Positions 20,030 to 30,415 of a DNA stretch of 47,023 bases are shown here, piece after piece. Position 1 is the first letter of the stretch; each line of letters opens with the position of its first letter. The position numbers and the translations under genes were made by a program. The notes beneath the pieces were generated by a model. It was not told the DNA's origin and did not search any database. It was given only the letters and a program-made list of their open reading frames with translations. Source of the stretch: Theodoxus fluviatilis (taxonomy: Eukaryota > Mollusca > Gastropoda > Cycloneritida > Neritidae); NCBI GenBank assembly GCA_034096865.1, contig JAWQFJ010017548.1:1-47023 (forward strand). The letters run 5' to 3'.

Positions 20030-20463
20030 GTAAGCTACCTATTGTTACTTTTCCCTCATCTCTCCCTCCCCTGGGATTGAACCACGGCACATGATTTGTG
20101 CATGAATGTATGTGAACATCGATTGATGCGCCTGTTGGTTAAACGTCTACACGTGCCAACAAGAATACAAGTTGTGATGTCCATGGGATCTTCCCAGTAT
20201 CCGTGGTGTTCAGTGTACCTATTGTTACTTAGTCAGGGAACAAAATACAGGAAAATGGTCAGGGTGGAAACTGTCAGAAGGAATCAGAGCAAAGAATTTA
20301 ATATGATACTCGTAATTGGGGGAGGGGGGGGGATGTTTGACGGAGAAGGGACTCGGGTGAGAGACAGGGAAACCACAGATACACTGATACTATAGCGATA
20401 GTTTTTTGTATACAACATGTCAGAAATGCTAACACCTTCCTGAACTTCTTCTGTTCCTACCAG

Positions 20464-20622
20464 ATGCAGGTGACAGTGAAAACAGCACATGCATACTGAA
20501 TCGTGAAGATGTCATTGGCTTCACTGTGGATGCTGATGAAGACGTCATAATCCACTACCAGCAACCACTGACATTTGATGCCGTCAGAGAGACTAACACT
20601 GGAATCTGTCATGCGAGAAAAG
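20464..20622 (+). pseudogene. Harbinger Myb-like protein, exon B
   Basis: 159 bases between CCTACCAG and GTATAC. Phase 1 in and out fits exons A and C. It encodes DAGDSENSTCILNREDVIGF, then TVDADEDVIIHY and GICHARKG. No domain recognised; an acidic linker is likely. Assignment rests on phase and on lying inside the transposon. Confidence 0.6.
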
Positions 20623-22000
20623 GTATACATGTGCTCTACCATTATTTTTAAAGATTAATTTATTGCTTCATGTCTAGCTGACTGCATAGAGCCGTATGGA
20701 AAAAAAACCCACACCATTACTGATTAGACGAATGTCACCAGCCCCGTAGATTAACCATTTTAATCATAAGAAATTATATTATTTGAGCTACCAGACTTGT
20801 TGACAATAATCTAGTCTGTGAGGCAGACTGCAATACATTTAAAGTATAAAAGCCGACAAAATAACACAAAAAGGCTAATTTAGTAACATTACCGACAATG
20901 CAGCACTAAAAGGTAAAACCCAGTCACTACCGTTAGTCCCTCCACTGGTATCATTTCATCATGATATAGCGCATAATTATTTGAACATTGTATTCACTTT
21001 TATCTATGAGCTTCCAAATGCAATTATATACAGGGAACAATGAAAAACATAGATTGTGTAAACCAACTTTCCTCACTTCAATTGCTGTTGAAGGAACTGA
21101 CAATGTGCTAGCAAAAGGCAGACGTTTTGTGTGTGTGTGGTTGGGGTTGTGCTTGTGTATGTGTAGCAGTGGGTGTGTGGGTGTCCAGATTTACTAGTAG
21201 TGGTGAAGTATGACATGTTCACAGAGAATAAATTGGTAGAGTTGACAGTTGACAGTGGGACATGTGAACACATGAACAAGAATGATGCAATAAACTGTTT
21301 GTCATCAGCATACCTGCATTTAAATAAAACAAACGCAAATATAAACTTTTCCATTCAGCCATTTAATTCTGTCAAAAAAGTGAATTTTACTGTAGGCCAA
21401 TTAGTGATAATACATTGATAACAAAACTAAAATACCAACACCAGTTAATGTCTAGCATTTATCATGTACATAACATAACGACTGTTTGGTCATCATCTTA
21501 ATTAGTGCCTATTAAAGTATGTTCATAATACAAATGCCCAGTTTCTTCATTCCATCTTTATCAAAAAAATAAATAACCAATACGAAATAATATTAATTAA
21601 GCAAACCTTGATACATGTACTTGTGAAGAAGAACACGTACACAGGCACACGCACTAGTGCAGACATTGCTCACACATCGGCATACCCTCTCACCTTCTCA
21701 CAAACCACACTCCTGTGGTATTGCAGAACTATATTAGCATTAAGATTAAAAAAGAATCACAGCGTGTTCAAGTAAAGCATTTACAACTAGTGTTCGTTCA
21801 AAGCAAGCCTAAACTGTCAAAACATAAGCAGCCATGAACATAGTCTACTTACAAAGTCATGTACACTGCTTACCCACACAGTCAATCATATACACAGCCT
21901 ACTGACACAGTCAGGAGGAAGAATTATGTGGGCTTGTGTTGTCTACATTTTCTATTTCACTTTCATTTGAGGACCCAAATTGAAAACTAATATTTGTGCT
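20623..22000. other. Harbinger interior, no gene seen
   Basis: AT-rich intron of the Myb-like gene. Short GT run around 21128-21185. Nothing else recognised. Confidence 0.6.
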
Positions 22001-22299
22001 CTCCATATCATCAAGACTTGTCAAAAATCACTTACATTATGGCTCACAGATACATCAGGCTGATTTACTATACATTCACCTATATCCACAATGTCAGAAG
22101 TAGCCTTCTCTTCAAGTACATGTACAGTATCAGGCAACACACAAGTCAATACTTTTGTCGATTACGCATTTCCAAAATTACACAAAGAACAAGATTGTCC
22201 AGAAACCACATCATGCATATCATGTGCATTGACAGTAGCATCAAATACATTACACACTATATCTGGAACCAACACACTATCAACACATGTTTGTTTCTT

Positions 22300-23049
22300 A
22301 GTCACACCATCATCAGTAGCATACACGAAAGCAATATCAAAACCAGTAGCAGCACCACTGTCACTACACACTTCATCACACTGGTACTACACACATCATC
22401 ATCATTGGCACACATAGCATCAACATTGCTATCATTAACAGTATCACCACTTCCACTACACACATTAACATCAGTGGCATGCACAACAACAACATTACTA
22501 TTAGGAACAGAATCACTAACACTACACACTTCATCATCAGTGCAATGCACAGCAACATTACTATTAGCAACAGAATCACCACTACACACATCATCATCAG
22601 TGGCAAGCACAACAACAACATTACTATTAGTATTATCAACAGAATCACTACCACTACACACAGCATCATCAGTGGCAAGCACAACAATAACATTAATATT
22701 AGCAACAGAATCACTACCACTACACACATCATCAGCGGCAAGCACAACAACATTGCCATTAGCAACAGGATCACCACCACCACTACACATATCAACATCA
22801 GTGGCATGCACAACATCAGCATCATTATCAGCAGCAGCAGCAATAACATCACTCAAAGTATCAACACCAACAGCATGCACAACATCAGAATCAATATCAG
22901 TAATAGAGTCGCTAGCACTACACACAGTATCATTCAGTACACCATCACAGTCCATGCCTCTGTCTCCACCTCCCTCTTTGCCATCACCATCACCACCTCC
23001 CTCCTCTACAACACCAGCAAAGTCACTGTCTCTTTCACCACCTCCATCC
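22300..23049 (-). repeat. Degenerate coding-like minisatellite (acidic, about 20-22 residues per unit)
   Basis: On the minus strand an open frame of about 260 codons reads repeated VCSGSDSVANSNVVVVLATDD-like units with variable spacing; its sense-strand frames are also open (THIIISGKHNNNI..). The repeat is rich in ATCATCAGTGGCAAGCACAA-type words. It merges at 22970-23040 with the first unit of the 72-bp array. I see no start, splice or domain evidence for a real protein. Confidence 0.7.
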
Positions 23050-23482
23050 ACTTGTTGTTGTTCGTCCGTCGAGTCGACGAGGACCACTCTAGTCATCCGG
23101 GGGGTTGCTGGGACTGGTTCTGTCTGTGTGTGCGCAGATGGCTAACGAGGCCGATCCTGGCACGGAAGGTTCGGGAACAGAAGGGACATGGGACAAGTGG
23201 GACGTCTCCAGGGGGGTTGACAGCATGGGCCTTGCGGGCTTGCCTCTTCTTTTCTGCGGCAGTGATCCTGTTTGCCTCGCATGTCTTGGCACCTTTGTGG
23301 ATGGAAGAGCGCCAGGTGGATCGGTCCATTGCAGCCCGTTCCCACGTGTCTGGATTGATGGCAAAAGCTTTCAGTGAAGCTTTCAGGGTGTCTTTGAAGC
23401 GCTTCTTTTGCCCACCGTGGGACCGCTGGCCATGCTGGAGCTCGCCATAGAAGAGTCTCTTTGGCAGTCTCTCGTCTGGCAT
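23050..23482 (-). mobile_element. LINE 3' fragment (ORF2 C terminus with C2H2 finger)
   Basis: The minus-strand frame reads MPDERLPKRLFYGELQHGQR, then KKRFKDTLKASLKAF, DRSTWRSSIHKGAK and CPFCSRTFRARIGLVSHLRT. This block is the well-known C terminus of a widespread animal non-LTR element. Its 3' end reads GTCGACTCGACGGACGAACA then CAACAA repeats, at about 23050-23070. The minisatellite resumes on both sides, so it inserted into the array after that array existed. Confidence 0.85.
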
Positions 23483-24236
23483 CCACTACAACACCAGCAA
23501 AGTCACTGTCTCTTTCTCCACCTCCCTCTTTCTAATACCATCACCACCTCCAACCACTACAACACCAGCAAAGTCACTGTCTCTTTCTCCACCTCCCTCT
23601 TTCTAATCACCATCACCACCTCCAACCACTACAACACCAGCAAAGTCACTGTCTCTTTCTCCACCTCCCTCTTTCTCATCACCATCACCACCTCCATCCA
23701 CTACAACACCAGCAAAGTCACTGTCTCTTTCTCCACCTCCCTCTTTCTCATCACCATCACCACCTCCATCCACTACAACACCAGCAAAGTCACTGTCTCT
23801 TTCTCCACCTCCCTCTTTCTCATCACCATCACCACCTCCATCCACTACAACACCAGCAAAGTCACTGTCTCTTTCTCCACCTCCCTCTTTCTCATCACCA
23901 TCACCACCTCCATCCACTACAACACCAGCAAAGTCACTGTCTCTTTCTCCACCTCCCTCTTTCTCATCACCATCACCACCTCCATCCACTACAACACCAG
24001 CAAAGTCACTGTCTCTTTCTCCACCTCCCTCTTTCTCATCACCATCACCACCTCCATCCACTACAACACATCATGCCAAGTCCACTCCGTCCTCTCACTC
24101 TCTAAACCACACTCTCCACCTCCCTCTTTCTCATCACCATCACCACCTCCATCCACTACAACACCAGCAAAGTCACTGTCTCTTTCTCCACCTCCCTCTT
24201 TCTCATCACCATCACCACCTCCATCCACCACCTCAC
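23483..24236. repeat. 72-bp minisatellite, about ten units
   Basis: Unit includes CCACTACAACACCAGCAAAG, TCACTGTCTCTTTCTCCACC and TCATCACCATCACCACCTCC. Being 24 codons long, it keeps frames open on both strands: the minus strand reads DGGGDGDEKEGGGERDSDFA. The two units nearest the LINE differ by 1-3 bases, breaking the frame. One unit (24061-24110) is replaced by other sequence. Lies inside intron B-C of the Myb-like gene. Confidence 0.93.
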
Positions 24237-24291
24237 CATAACCATTACAGTTCATGTCTCTCACACCACCCCCTGGGTTTTGTACTGTCAG

Positions 24292-24539
24292 GTACAGGCG
24301 CACAACGCAGTGCAACGACCAGTGGCAGCAGCAGCACATCGGCCAGACTTGGCAGCAGCATGACGGGGCGTGGCGACACCAGCAGCGAGATGGGGCATGG
24401 GAACAGCAGCACCATGGTGGGGCGTAGCATCAGCACCAGCAGAAGACAGGAACAGGGCAGTAACAGCTCACCAGGGCATGCCAGGCAGCCATCTGTTGAT
24501 GAATTATACAAAATTTATTTGCAAAAGAAAATAGAATGA
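24292..24539 (+). pseudogene. Harbinger Myb-like protein, exon C (C terminus)
   Basis: After TGTACTGTCAG, phase 1 incoming joins exon B. It encodes a serine-rich linker (TTSGSSSTSARLGSSMTGRG, then GNSSTMVGRSIST) and RQPSVDELYKIYLQKKIE before TGA at 24537. One frame over, the sequence continues THKQMVKLDLEIQLLRQQIH up to a TAA at 24627-24629. That leucine-heptad helix is usual at the end of these proteins. The stop may therefore be a third lesion in this element, or the true end. Confidence 0.6.
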
Positions 24540-24629
24540 CACACAAGCAAATGGTCAAACTTGATCTTGAGATTCAGCTCTTGAGACAGCAAATTCATGT
24601 CCCCGAAGAAGGTCCAGCAAATAAGTAAT

Positions 24630-25834
24630 GGGATTTGAAAATTAATTTCTTCTCTTTTAATGAGATGAAAGTGTTGGACATGATGACTCATTCTCCAAAC
24701 TAACCATCCCCTCACATCCCACCCCTCAACATCAGATCGACTACAGGCGTGCTTTTGTTGAAAACCTGTTCATACATATTATATCTTTGCTCAAGCTTTG
24801 TCAGCTCCCTGTAGTGTTCACAGAACAGTCAAATGTGAAATTTAATGGCACCTACAGGGCAGCTTAAGATCATTGTTTTTGTCATGCATGACAAGTTCTT
24901 CATTCAGCTGGTTTACATTGTTCTGTTTTGTATGCTCAAGTTTTTCTTCACAGGTGTATGTACATGTGTATGCAGCTTTTTTGGGACTAAGCTAACCATT
25001 GCAAAAGCTCTACCCAACACAATATATTGCCTTTCAGTTCGTGTGTGTATAGTCATTTGGCAGATTTTGTTTAGGTTCACTTGAAGTAATGCATTCTGCC
25101 ATTGAGAGCATAAATAAAGGTGAAAGAAGAATTTGCCAATAACATGTGTATTGGATTGATTTTGCACACCTACACACATGCATATGTTCACAGTACAGGA
25201 AACATACACAAATACACCACACAACACAGATGAACATTCACCAGCCATAATTACAGTTGTCCACATAATTACGCTGATGCCCGTCAGATCGACTACAGGC
25301 GTGCTTTTGTTGACAACCTGTTCACACATATTACTCTATTTCCTGAAAAGTATTCAGTGTTTTATCAATCAGACATTGAGTTGTATTCTGTGGTTATTTG
25401 TGTCATTACAAGACTGAACACTTGGTAAATCTACTGAACAGAAACATTGTTCAGCCAGGCATACCTGAATCAACCCTCGTTTGTTTCTGTCTTGTATTTT
25501 GTTGTAACTGTGTTGCCTCACAATCTTTGAATTTTATCACAAAACTTAGATAGCACAGATTTAAAACATTCTTTCGCCAAACATGCATATAGCTGCTTAG
25601 TTTTACTCATGTAATAATAGTAATAAGTAATTCAACACATTTGATTTACCATAATCCAATAATTTAACATCTTTGCTTTGACAAAAAATTAATGATTTTT
25701 ATACATAACACTATGTCTTATAATCACATTAAAAACAAAAAAGCACAAGCACACACAAACAGAATTACATAGAAACAGACAGATGATTATTAAATTATTA
25801 AAGATAAGCGCAATACAAATGACTTATCACAACA
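24630..25834. other. Harbinger interior, no gene called
   Basis: AT-rich. Contains two copies of a 50-base word (ATCGACTACAGGCGTGCTTT...CATATTA) at about 24735-24782 and 25286-25332, both reading IDYRRAFV(E/D)NLF on the plus strand. Confidence 0.6.
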
Positions 25835-26020
25835 TTGTTTTCCCCTGTGACCAATACCTTAGATCCAAGGTCACTTCACCATTATTTTTGCTTTATTTCT
25901 CATGCCACGTTGATGGACTTAATAGTGTCTGCAAAAAACCCATCGTTAGGCCTATAGTTTTTCACGCACAGGCGACAGACAGACGGACGGACTAGGGTTG
26001 GTACATCGACTCACTGTGAG
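25835..26020 (+). mobile_element. Short copy of the TGACCTT-rich element (right end)
   Basis: Shares with 15400-15840 the words ATGCCA, TTGATAG/TTGATGGACTTAATAGT, AAAACCCATCGTTA and ACGGACGGAC, and the terminal GACTCAC/GTGAGTC hairpin (26009-26023). It is therefore the same family, inserted in the Harbinger element. Confidence 0.7.
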
Positions 26021-26027
26021 TCACAAA

Positions 26028-26219
26028 GCATGCACACAATGCATGCACCCACACACACAATGCATGCACCACACACACACAATGCATGCACCCACACACA
26101 CACACAATGCATGCACACACACACACACAATGCATGCACACACACACAATGCATGCACCCACACACACACACAATGCATGCACCCACCCACAATGCATGC
26201 ACACACACACACACACAAT
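26028..26219. repeat. CA/ATGCAT minisatellite
   Basis: Nine or so units of ATGCATGCACC followed by variable (CA)n. Open frames on both strands (CMHTHT.., VCVHALC..) are artefacts. Confidence 0.95.
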
Positions 26220-26324
26220 GAGAGACAGTCATGGTCCACACTCAAACACCTCCCTCCCCTCTTCAAAATATGTTTGAAAAATAAAACAAACAAGGCTGAC
26301 CAGTGTGAACTGGCCTTTGCAATG

Positions 26325-27398
26325 TTAGAAGAAACGTTGAACAATATCCTGACGAATAGCTCTCCCACTCAGTGGTGGTGGAGTGTCGCAGTCATCGTCA
26401 CTGCTCTCATCTTCATCATCTTCATCATCTGAGTCTGGTTCTGGGGTGTCAAACTGCACTGCTAGGTTGTAGAGAACTACACAGGCAGTAATAATCTTGC
26501 AAGCCCTAGCCGGCGTGTACCGTAGTTCTGAGTGCAGACAGTGGAAGCGACGCTTGAGGACTCCAATGCATCTTTCTACAGTTGCTCTTGTGACTTTGAA
26601 AGCATTGTACGTTGCTCCTGACGTGTCAGCGGATTGAGAAAGGGAGTCAGGAGCCATTTCCGCAATGGGTACGCGCTGTCTCCTAGGATGAAGCCATCAA
26701 GCAGCCGCGGGCGCTGTTCAAATCTTCTCCATGCAGAGCTCTTCTTCAAGATCCTAGAATCGTGGACAGACCCAGGATATTTAACGACACAGTTGACCAC
26801 ACGATCTTAGATCAGCGTCACACATAATTTGCAAGTTAATACTGTGTTTTCCTCGTCTGTTTACAAACTCGTGTTCGTTGTGGGATGGTGCACGAATTTG
26901 AATTTGCGTGCCATCAACGCAAGCAATCACATTAGGTAAACCATTCATTGCGTGAAATGCTCGCTTCTGTCGGTTGGCTTCTTGTTGGGTGGGAAAATAA
27001 ATGTGTTCCCTTGCTCTTCTGCATAACGCTGCCGTAACTCGATGGATTGCTCTGGAAACTGTACACTTATGCACATGAATCTTGTCTCCGACAACGTTTT
27101 GGAAGCTACCCGAAGCGTAAAATCGCAGAGCGAGTAGTACTTGCATTTCTGGCGAGAGAACCCATTTGCGATTGTACGCAATCTTCAAGTCTTCCCTCAG
27201 CGTATCCACGATCTGCAGCACTTCAGCTCGCCGAAATCGAAACCGCTGGTGAAGATCAATGTCATCGAACTCCACAAAAGGATCAAAGCGATCTCGATAC
27301 ACCCGATTTCGTCTGTGATATTGCTGACGAAAAATCTGGTGAATGATCGCCGCCATTTTTAACTCCCAACTAAGTGACTTTAGAGCTGCTCCGACCAC
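26325..27398 (-). pseudogene. HARBI1-like PIF/Harbinger transposase, two frameshifts
   Basis: DDE-type nuclease of PIF/Harbinger transposons. Minus strand: an N-terminal helical part (KMAAIIHQIFRQQYHRRNRV, FDPFVEFDD), a helix-turn-helix region (QVLLALRFYASGSFQ...VSRAIHRVT), then NVIACVDGTQIQI with the first catalytic D. The next conserved block ([19 protein letters not shown], second D) is one frame over, with the shift near 26810. The third ([20 protein letters not shown], catalytic E) returns to the first frame after a shift near 26615. All three acidic residues survive. Total length of about 350 residues matches the family. The start may be KMAAI (27354) or the upstream ATG at 27398. Not translatable as it stands. 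Confidence 0.92.
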
Positions 27399-27559
27399 CT
27401 CTAAATTATTCCTGCTAACTTAGCTGTCAGTTAGTCAAACTGGCGCCGAGCAACCCAGTTAAGCTATCCGGCGCTGATTTAGCTGGTAGGTTGCGTTTTA
27501 GCTGACAGCTAGCCGATAACTGACTGTTGAGCAACCGGCCCCTGGTGCCAGAGCATGAG

Positions 27560-27776
27560 TAATAGCCATGTATGCTGGTATTTATTGTAATTATTAACAT
27601 ATGTTATGTGTGATTGTTGTGTGCATGTTGGCACCTTTAATGTTTTGTATTAGGGTGTGTGTCGTTTTCTTTTGTTTATGGGTGTGAATGTGTGTGTGAG
27701 CGCCTTGAGTCACCTAAGTGGTGAGATATGTGCGCTTTATAAGTTATCGTATTATTATTATTAATATTATTACATG
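27560..27776 (+). mobile_element. SINE with (ATT)n tail, next to the Harbinger right end
   Basis: Ends TGAGCGCCTTGAGTCACCTA, then GTGCGCTTTATAAGTTATCG and ATTATTATTATTAATATTATT. This type of tail (GCGCT.TATAA...(ATT)n) is common to many invertebrate SINEs. The head is not obvious, so the left limit is approximate. Confidence 0.5.
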
Positions 27777-27891
27777 TCACATTCCAAAAGACATGATTAA
27801 CATTTTATTATTATTACAGAAACTTAAAGATATTCAGAAATGTTATAAATGCAGTGATATTGTGTGCTTGTAATTCATGTATCTTCTACAG

Positions 27892-27989
27892 GAAAAGCTG
27901 GCGGACGTACCCTTGTTCATGGCAGCCTGCCCACAGAGTGTATGCCTGAGAACTCCATCGTGATTCCTAAGACTACCCGAGCAGCACCA
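27892..27989 (+). CDS. THAP-domain protein, exon 2 (end of the finger)
   Basis: 98 bases between CTTCTACAG and GTAAGT. Incoming phase 1 accepts exon 1 exactly, giving ..CIKVG then KAGGRTLVHGSLPTECMPEN and SIVIPKTTRAAP. GSLPTECMP occupies the place of the AVPTIF box that ends every THAP finger, so this exon must belong to exon 1 despite the 9.6-kb gap. It leaves in phase 0, where either exon 3 (28375, quick stop) or the exon at 29154 can follow. Confidence 0.87.
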
Positions 27990-28199
27990 GTAAGTGACGT
28001 GAAGATAAGCATTCAACAGGATAACTGAAAATTAATACTTCATAAATAATTATAGAATTTAAAGTGATTACAAAATGGGTTCAGATTTTTAAAATGATGT
28101 AAAAATACATTTGTAATTCTATTTTGAAATTTTAATCATACTTTGTATGTATGTGTACTTTTTAGTCTGCAACATTACTTATGCAAGATAATCTAGATG

Positions 28200-28213
<14 letters not shown>

Positions 28214-28293
<80 letters not shown>
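28214..28293. repeat. (AT)n microsatellite
   Basis: About 39 AT units in the intron between THAP exons 2 and 3; a cruciform-prone tract. Confidence 0.97.
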
Positions 28294-28295
<2 letters not shown>

Positions 28296-28374
28296 AATGA
28301 GTAATTATGTAACTACATGAGAAAAATCTGCCATACTATTGAAGTTACAAATATCTTGTCTTTCTCTTCTACAG

Positions 28375-28446
28375 GTTCCACGTGATCCCCCTGAGGTGCC
28401 ATTGCGAGTGAAATACTTCAATCTGGATGATGTTTGCATATTATAG
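28375..28446 (+). CDS. THAP gene alternative terminal exon
   Basis: After TTCTCTTCTACAG, phase 0: VPRDPPEVPLRVKYFNLDDV, then CIL and TAG. With exons 1-2 this makes a 124-residue protein consisting of little more than the THAP finger. Skipping it allows joining to 29154. The acceptor is strong and the stretch looks like coding sequence, but no transcript evidence is available. Confidence 0.5.
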   Translation, partial: VPRDPPEVPLRVKYFNLDDVCIL

Positions 28447-29153
28447 TGTCTCTGGTCATAGCACAGCAGGAGCAGTCGAGGCCCGAATTAGTTTCGGGCA
28501 AAGCAGGGAAGGGGTTAACATGTAAAAACTGGTGGTTACATTTCTACTGCATCTTGTTTGGTTTAATCAAAATTAATATGCACACTTCCACTTAAGTTGT
28601 GTTTCATGTGTATGTAAACTTTACAACCATTATTGCTGTTATATTGTGGATGTTCAAAGCAAGAGAACCACCACCAACATGGGTCAACAGAAAAAAATGT
28701 GGAAGGTACAAGTTTGGGTTGATACTGAATGTGACCAGTTAGGGTTAGGGAAAATTAATTACTTAATTAAATGAAGAATTTATTTCAAATACATATTTAC
28801 ACATGCATATATTTCTTAGTCATAAACTTGGTAAAGTCTGTATATATACTGACTCTGTTGAGGGTTGAGAAAGGAAATTTTAGCATGTCATTTGCTTATC
28901 ACTGCATTAATCATTTCAGCATCATTAAGTACTCATGTATTATTTTGTTGCAGACCATACTACTTTCAGTCATGTGTACATAATGGTAGTTGAATTGATT
29001 TCTAGAAACTGAAGAAGCTTGATTGATTTTTAATACAAAGTCAAGATGTTGTTAGTTATGCTATCATTTACATATATATAATGAACACAAACCATCCTGT
29101 TGGCACAGTGCTGCATGGAACATAAATATGCTATTCTGTTTACTTCTGCTTAG
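28447..29153 (+). other. THAP gene intron, no gene seen
   Basis: AT-rich sequence; if exon 3 is terminal, part of it is its 3' UTR. Confidence 0.6.
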
Positions 29154-29303
29154 GTTTTGGCAGTGGCACCAGAAGATTACAGGACTGCAAGTCAGACTGC
29201 ACACAGCCCTGAACCTGTTGACATGGAATGCCAAACTGCTCAAGAGGAATGTACAGTTGCACAGGAAAATCAAGATGTTACATCTGAGAAGTCCACTCAG
29301 AAA
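29154..29303 (+). CDS. THAP gene exon 4
   Basis: 150 bases (50 codons), phase 0 in and out, between CTTCTGCTTAG and GTATGA. Encodes VLAVAPEDYRTASQTAHSPE, then PVDMECQTAQEECTVAQENQ and DVTSEKSTQK, an acidic glutamine/glutamate-rich linker. No domain. Phase fit to exons 2 and 5 is the main support. Confidence 0.6.
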
Positions 29304-30027
29304 GTATGAAATTTGTGTGGTTGCATCATGTGGATGCAGCTTCAGCATTGTCCTATGAATCTGTGATCTGAATTCTTTGACACATTGAGTGGAGAATGGA
29401 CGAATCTGACATCAAGACCATTGTCTTGTCTGCATGATGTTTATTTCTTAGAATATACTTTTATCACAGATATCTATTGAAACAAATTGCAATTTTAGTC
29501 TCCCTTATTATGTCATAAAGTGAAGTTGATCTGATAGACAGAGAGGAGGAGGAATATTTTTTTCATCTGCATCGCTGCAGTATGATTCATTCTATGTTTG
29601 TAACTTGTTCCATGAGATTCTTCAATGAAAGTGTTCAATCTTGACATCATGACCTTGCACATGCACATGAAAATGTTACTTTAATTGGATTTATGCAGCC
29701 AGGTGGAAAATAGCAGTTTTACAAAGCATTATCTTGCAATTAAAAGGCGCTCTCACTAAGCAAATTAAACTGATAGGTTGAATTATTAATCATTTATCTG
29801 CAAACAGTTCAACTTGAGTGTGCTCTAGCGGATCCCTAAAGCATTGAAGTTACCACTAGACTCTTCATGATGAGCATGATAAAATTTCCTCATTTGTGCC
29901 CAGCAGGAGAAAATTTGATGCGACACCAAGAAACTTGTAGCAATGTGATGCCATTGCTTCATGCTTGTCAAAAAGTGTATAGTGATACAACTTCACTTAG
30001 TTGACCCTCCTCACCCCAGAGGCCCAG
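29304..30027 (+). other. THAP gene intron, no gene seen
   Basis: AT-rich, no recognised element. Confidence 0.6.
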
Positions 30028-30415
30028 CTGTGGCCTGAAAAAATGGCCACAGATAATGCTTATATAAAACTTACTCATTCCCCCTTTTTTAATCATCAAC
30101 TTTCCAGTAAAAATCCCAAGGGCTTTGTCCTACCTGGAGCAAATTTTCAGAGGGACAATTCTGTTTCTGTCATCTGACAGACTGCTTACCTGGAATTGTT
30201 CTTTGATCATGGGAAGGTTTATTTGTCTCTCACACTTTTTTCTTCTTTCATATTTGCTAAGTCCAGAAGGTATGTATTGAATGTACATTTATAATGGATG
30301 TTGGAAAAGTTTAATCAGTCTTTCAATTTACACTAAAAAGTACTTCCATGAGTTAATTCAATATGCATGTGATCCTCTGCAAATTCCCCAAAAATGCTGT
30401 GTGCTTACTTCACAG

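Larger units (their letters stand above)
19345..27544. mobile_element. PIF/Harbinger DNA transposon, near-complete, inside THAP intron 1
   Basis: Ends are perfect 18-bp inverted repeats, GGGCCGGTTGCTCAACAG at 19348-19365 and its complement at 27524-27541. They are flanked by a 3-bp direct repeat CTG (19345-19347, 27542-27544). A 3-bp target duplication is the family rule, although TWA is more usual. It carries the two expected genes in convergent orientation: a Myb/SANT-like DNA-binding protein (plus strand) and a HARBI1-like DDE transposase (minus strand). Both have frameshifts. At 8.19 kb it is large for the family because of an internal 72-bp minisatellite, a LINE fragment and simple repeats. 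Subterminal sequences at both ends are rich in CAGTTA/AGCTAG motifs. Confidence 0.93.

Noticed and set aside
22376..22852. Hydrophobic minus-strand frame (MLLLLLLIMMLMLCMPL) that could look like membrane segments
   Set aside because: Frame-shifted reading of the TCATCA-rich minisatellite.
25992..26432. Cysteine/histidine-rich open frames (CVHALCV, CMHTHTQ)
   Set aside because: Products of the CA/ATGCAT repeat; no start, splice or domain support.
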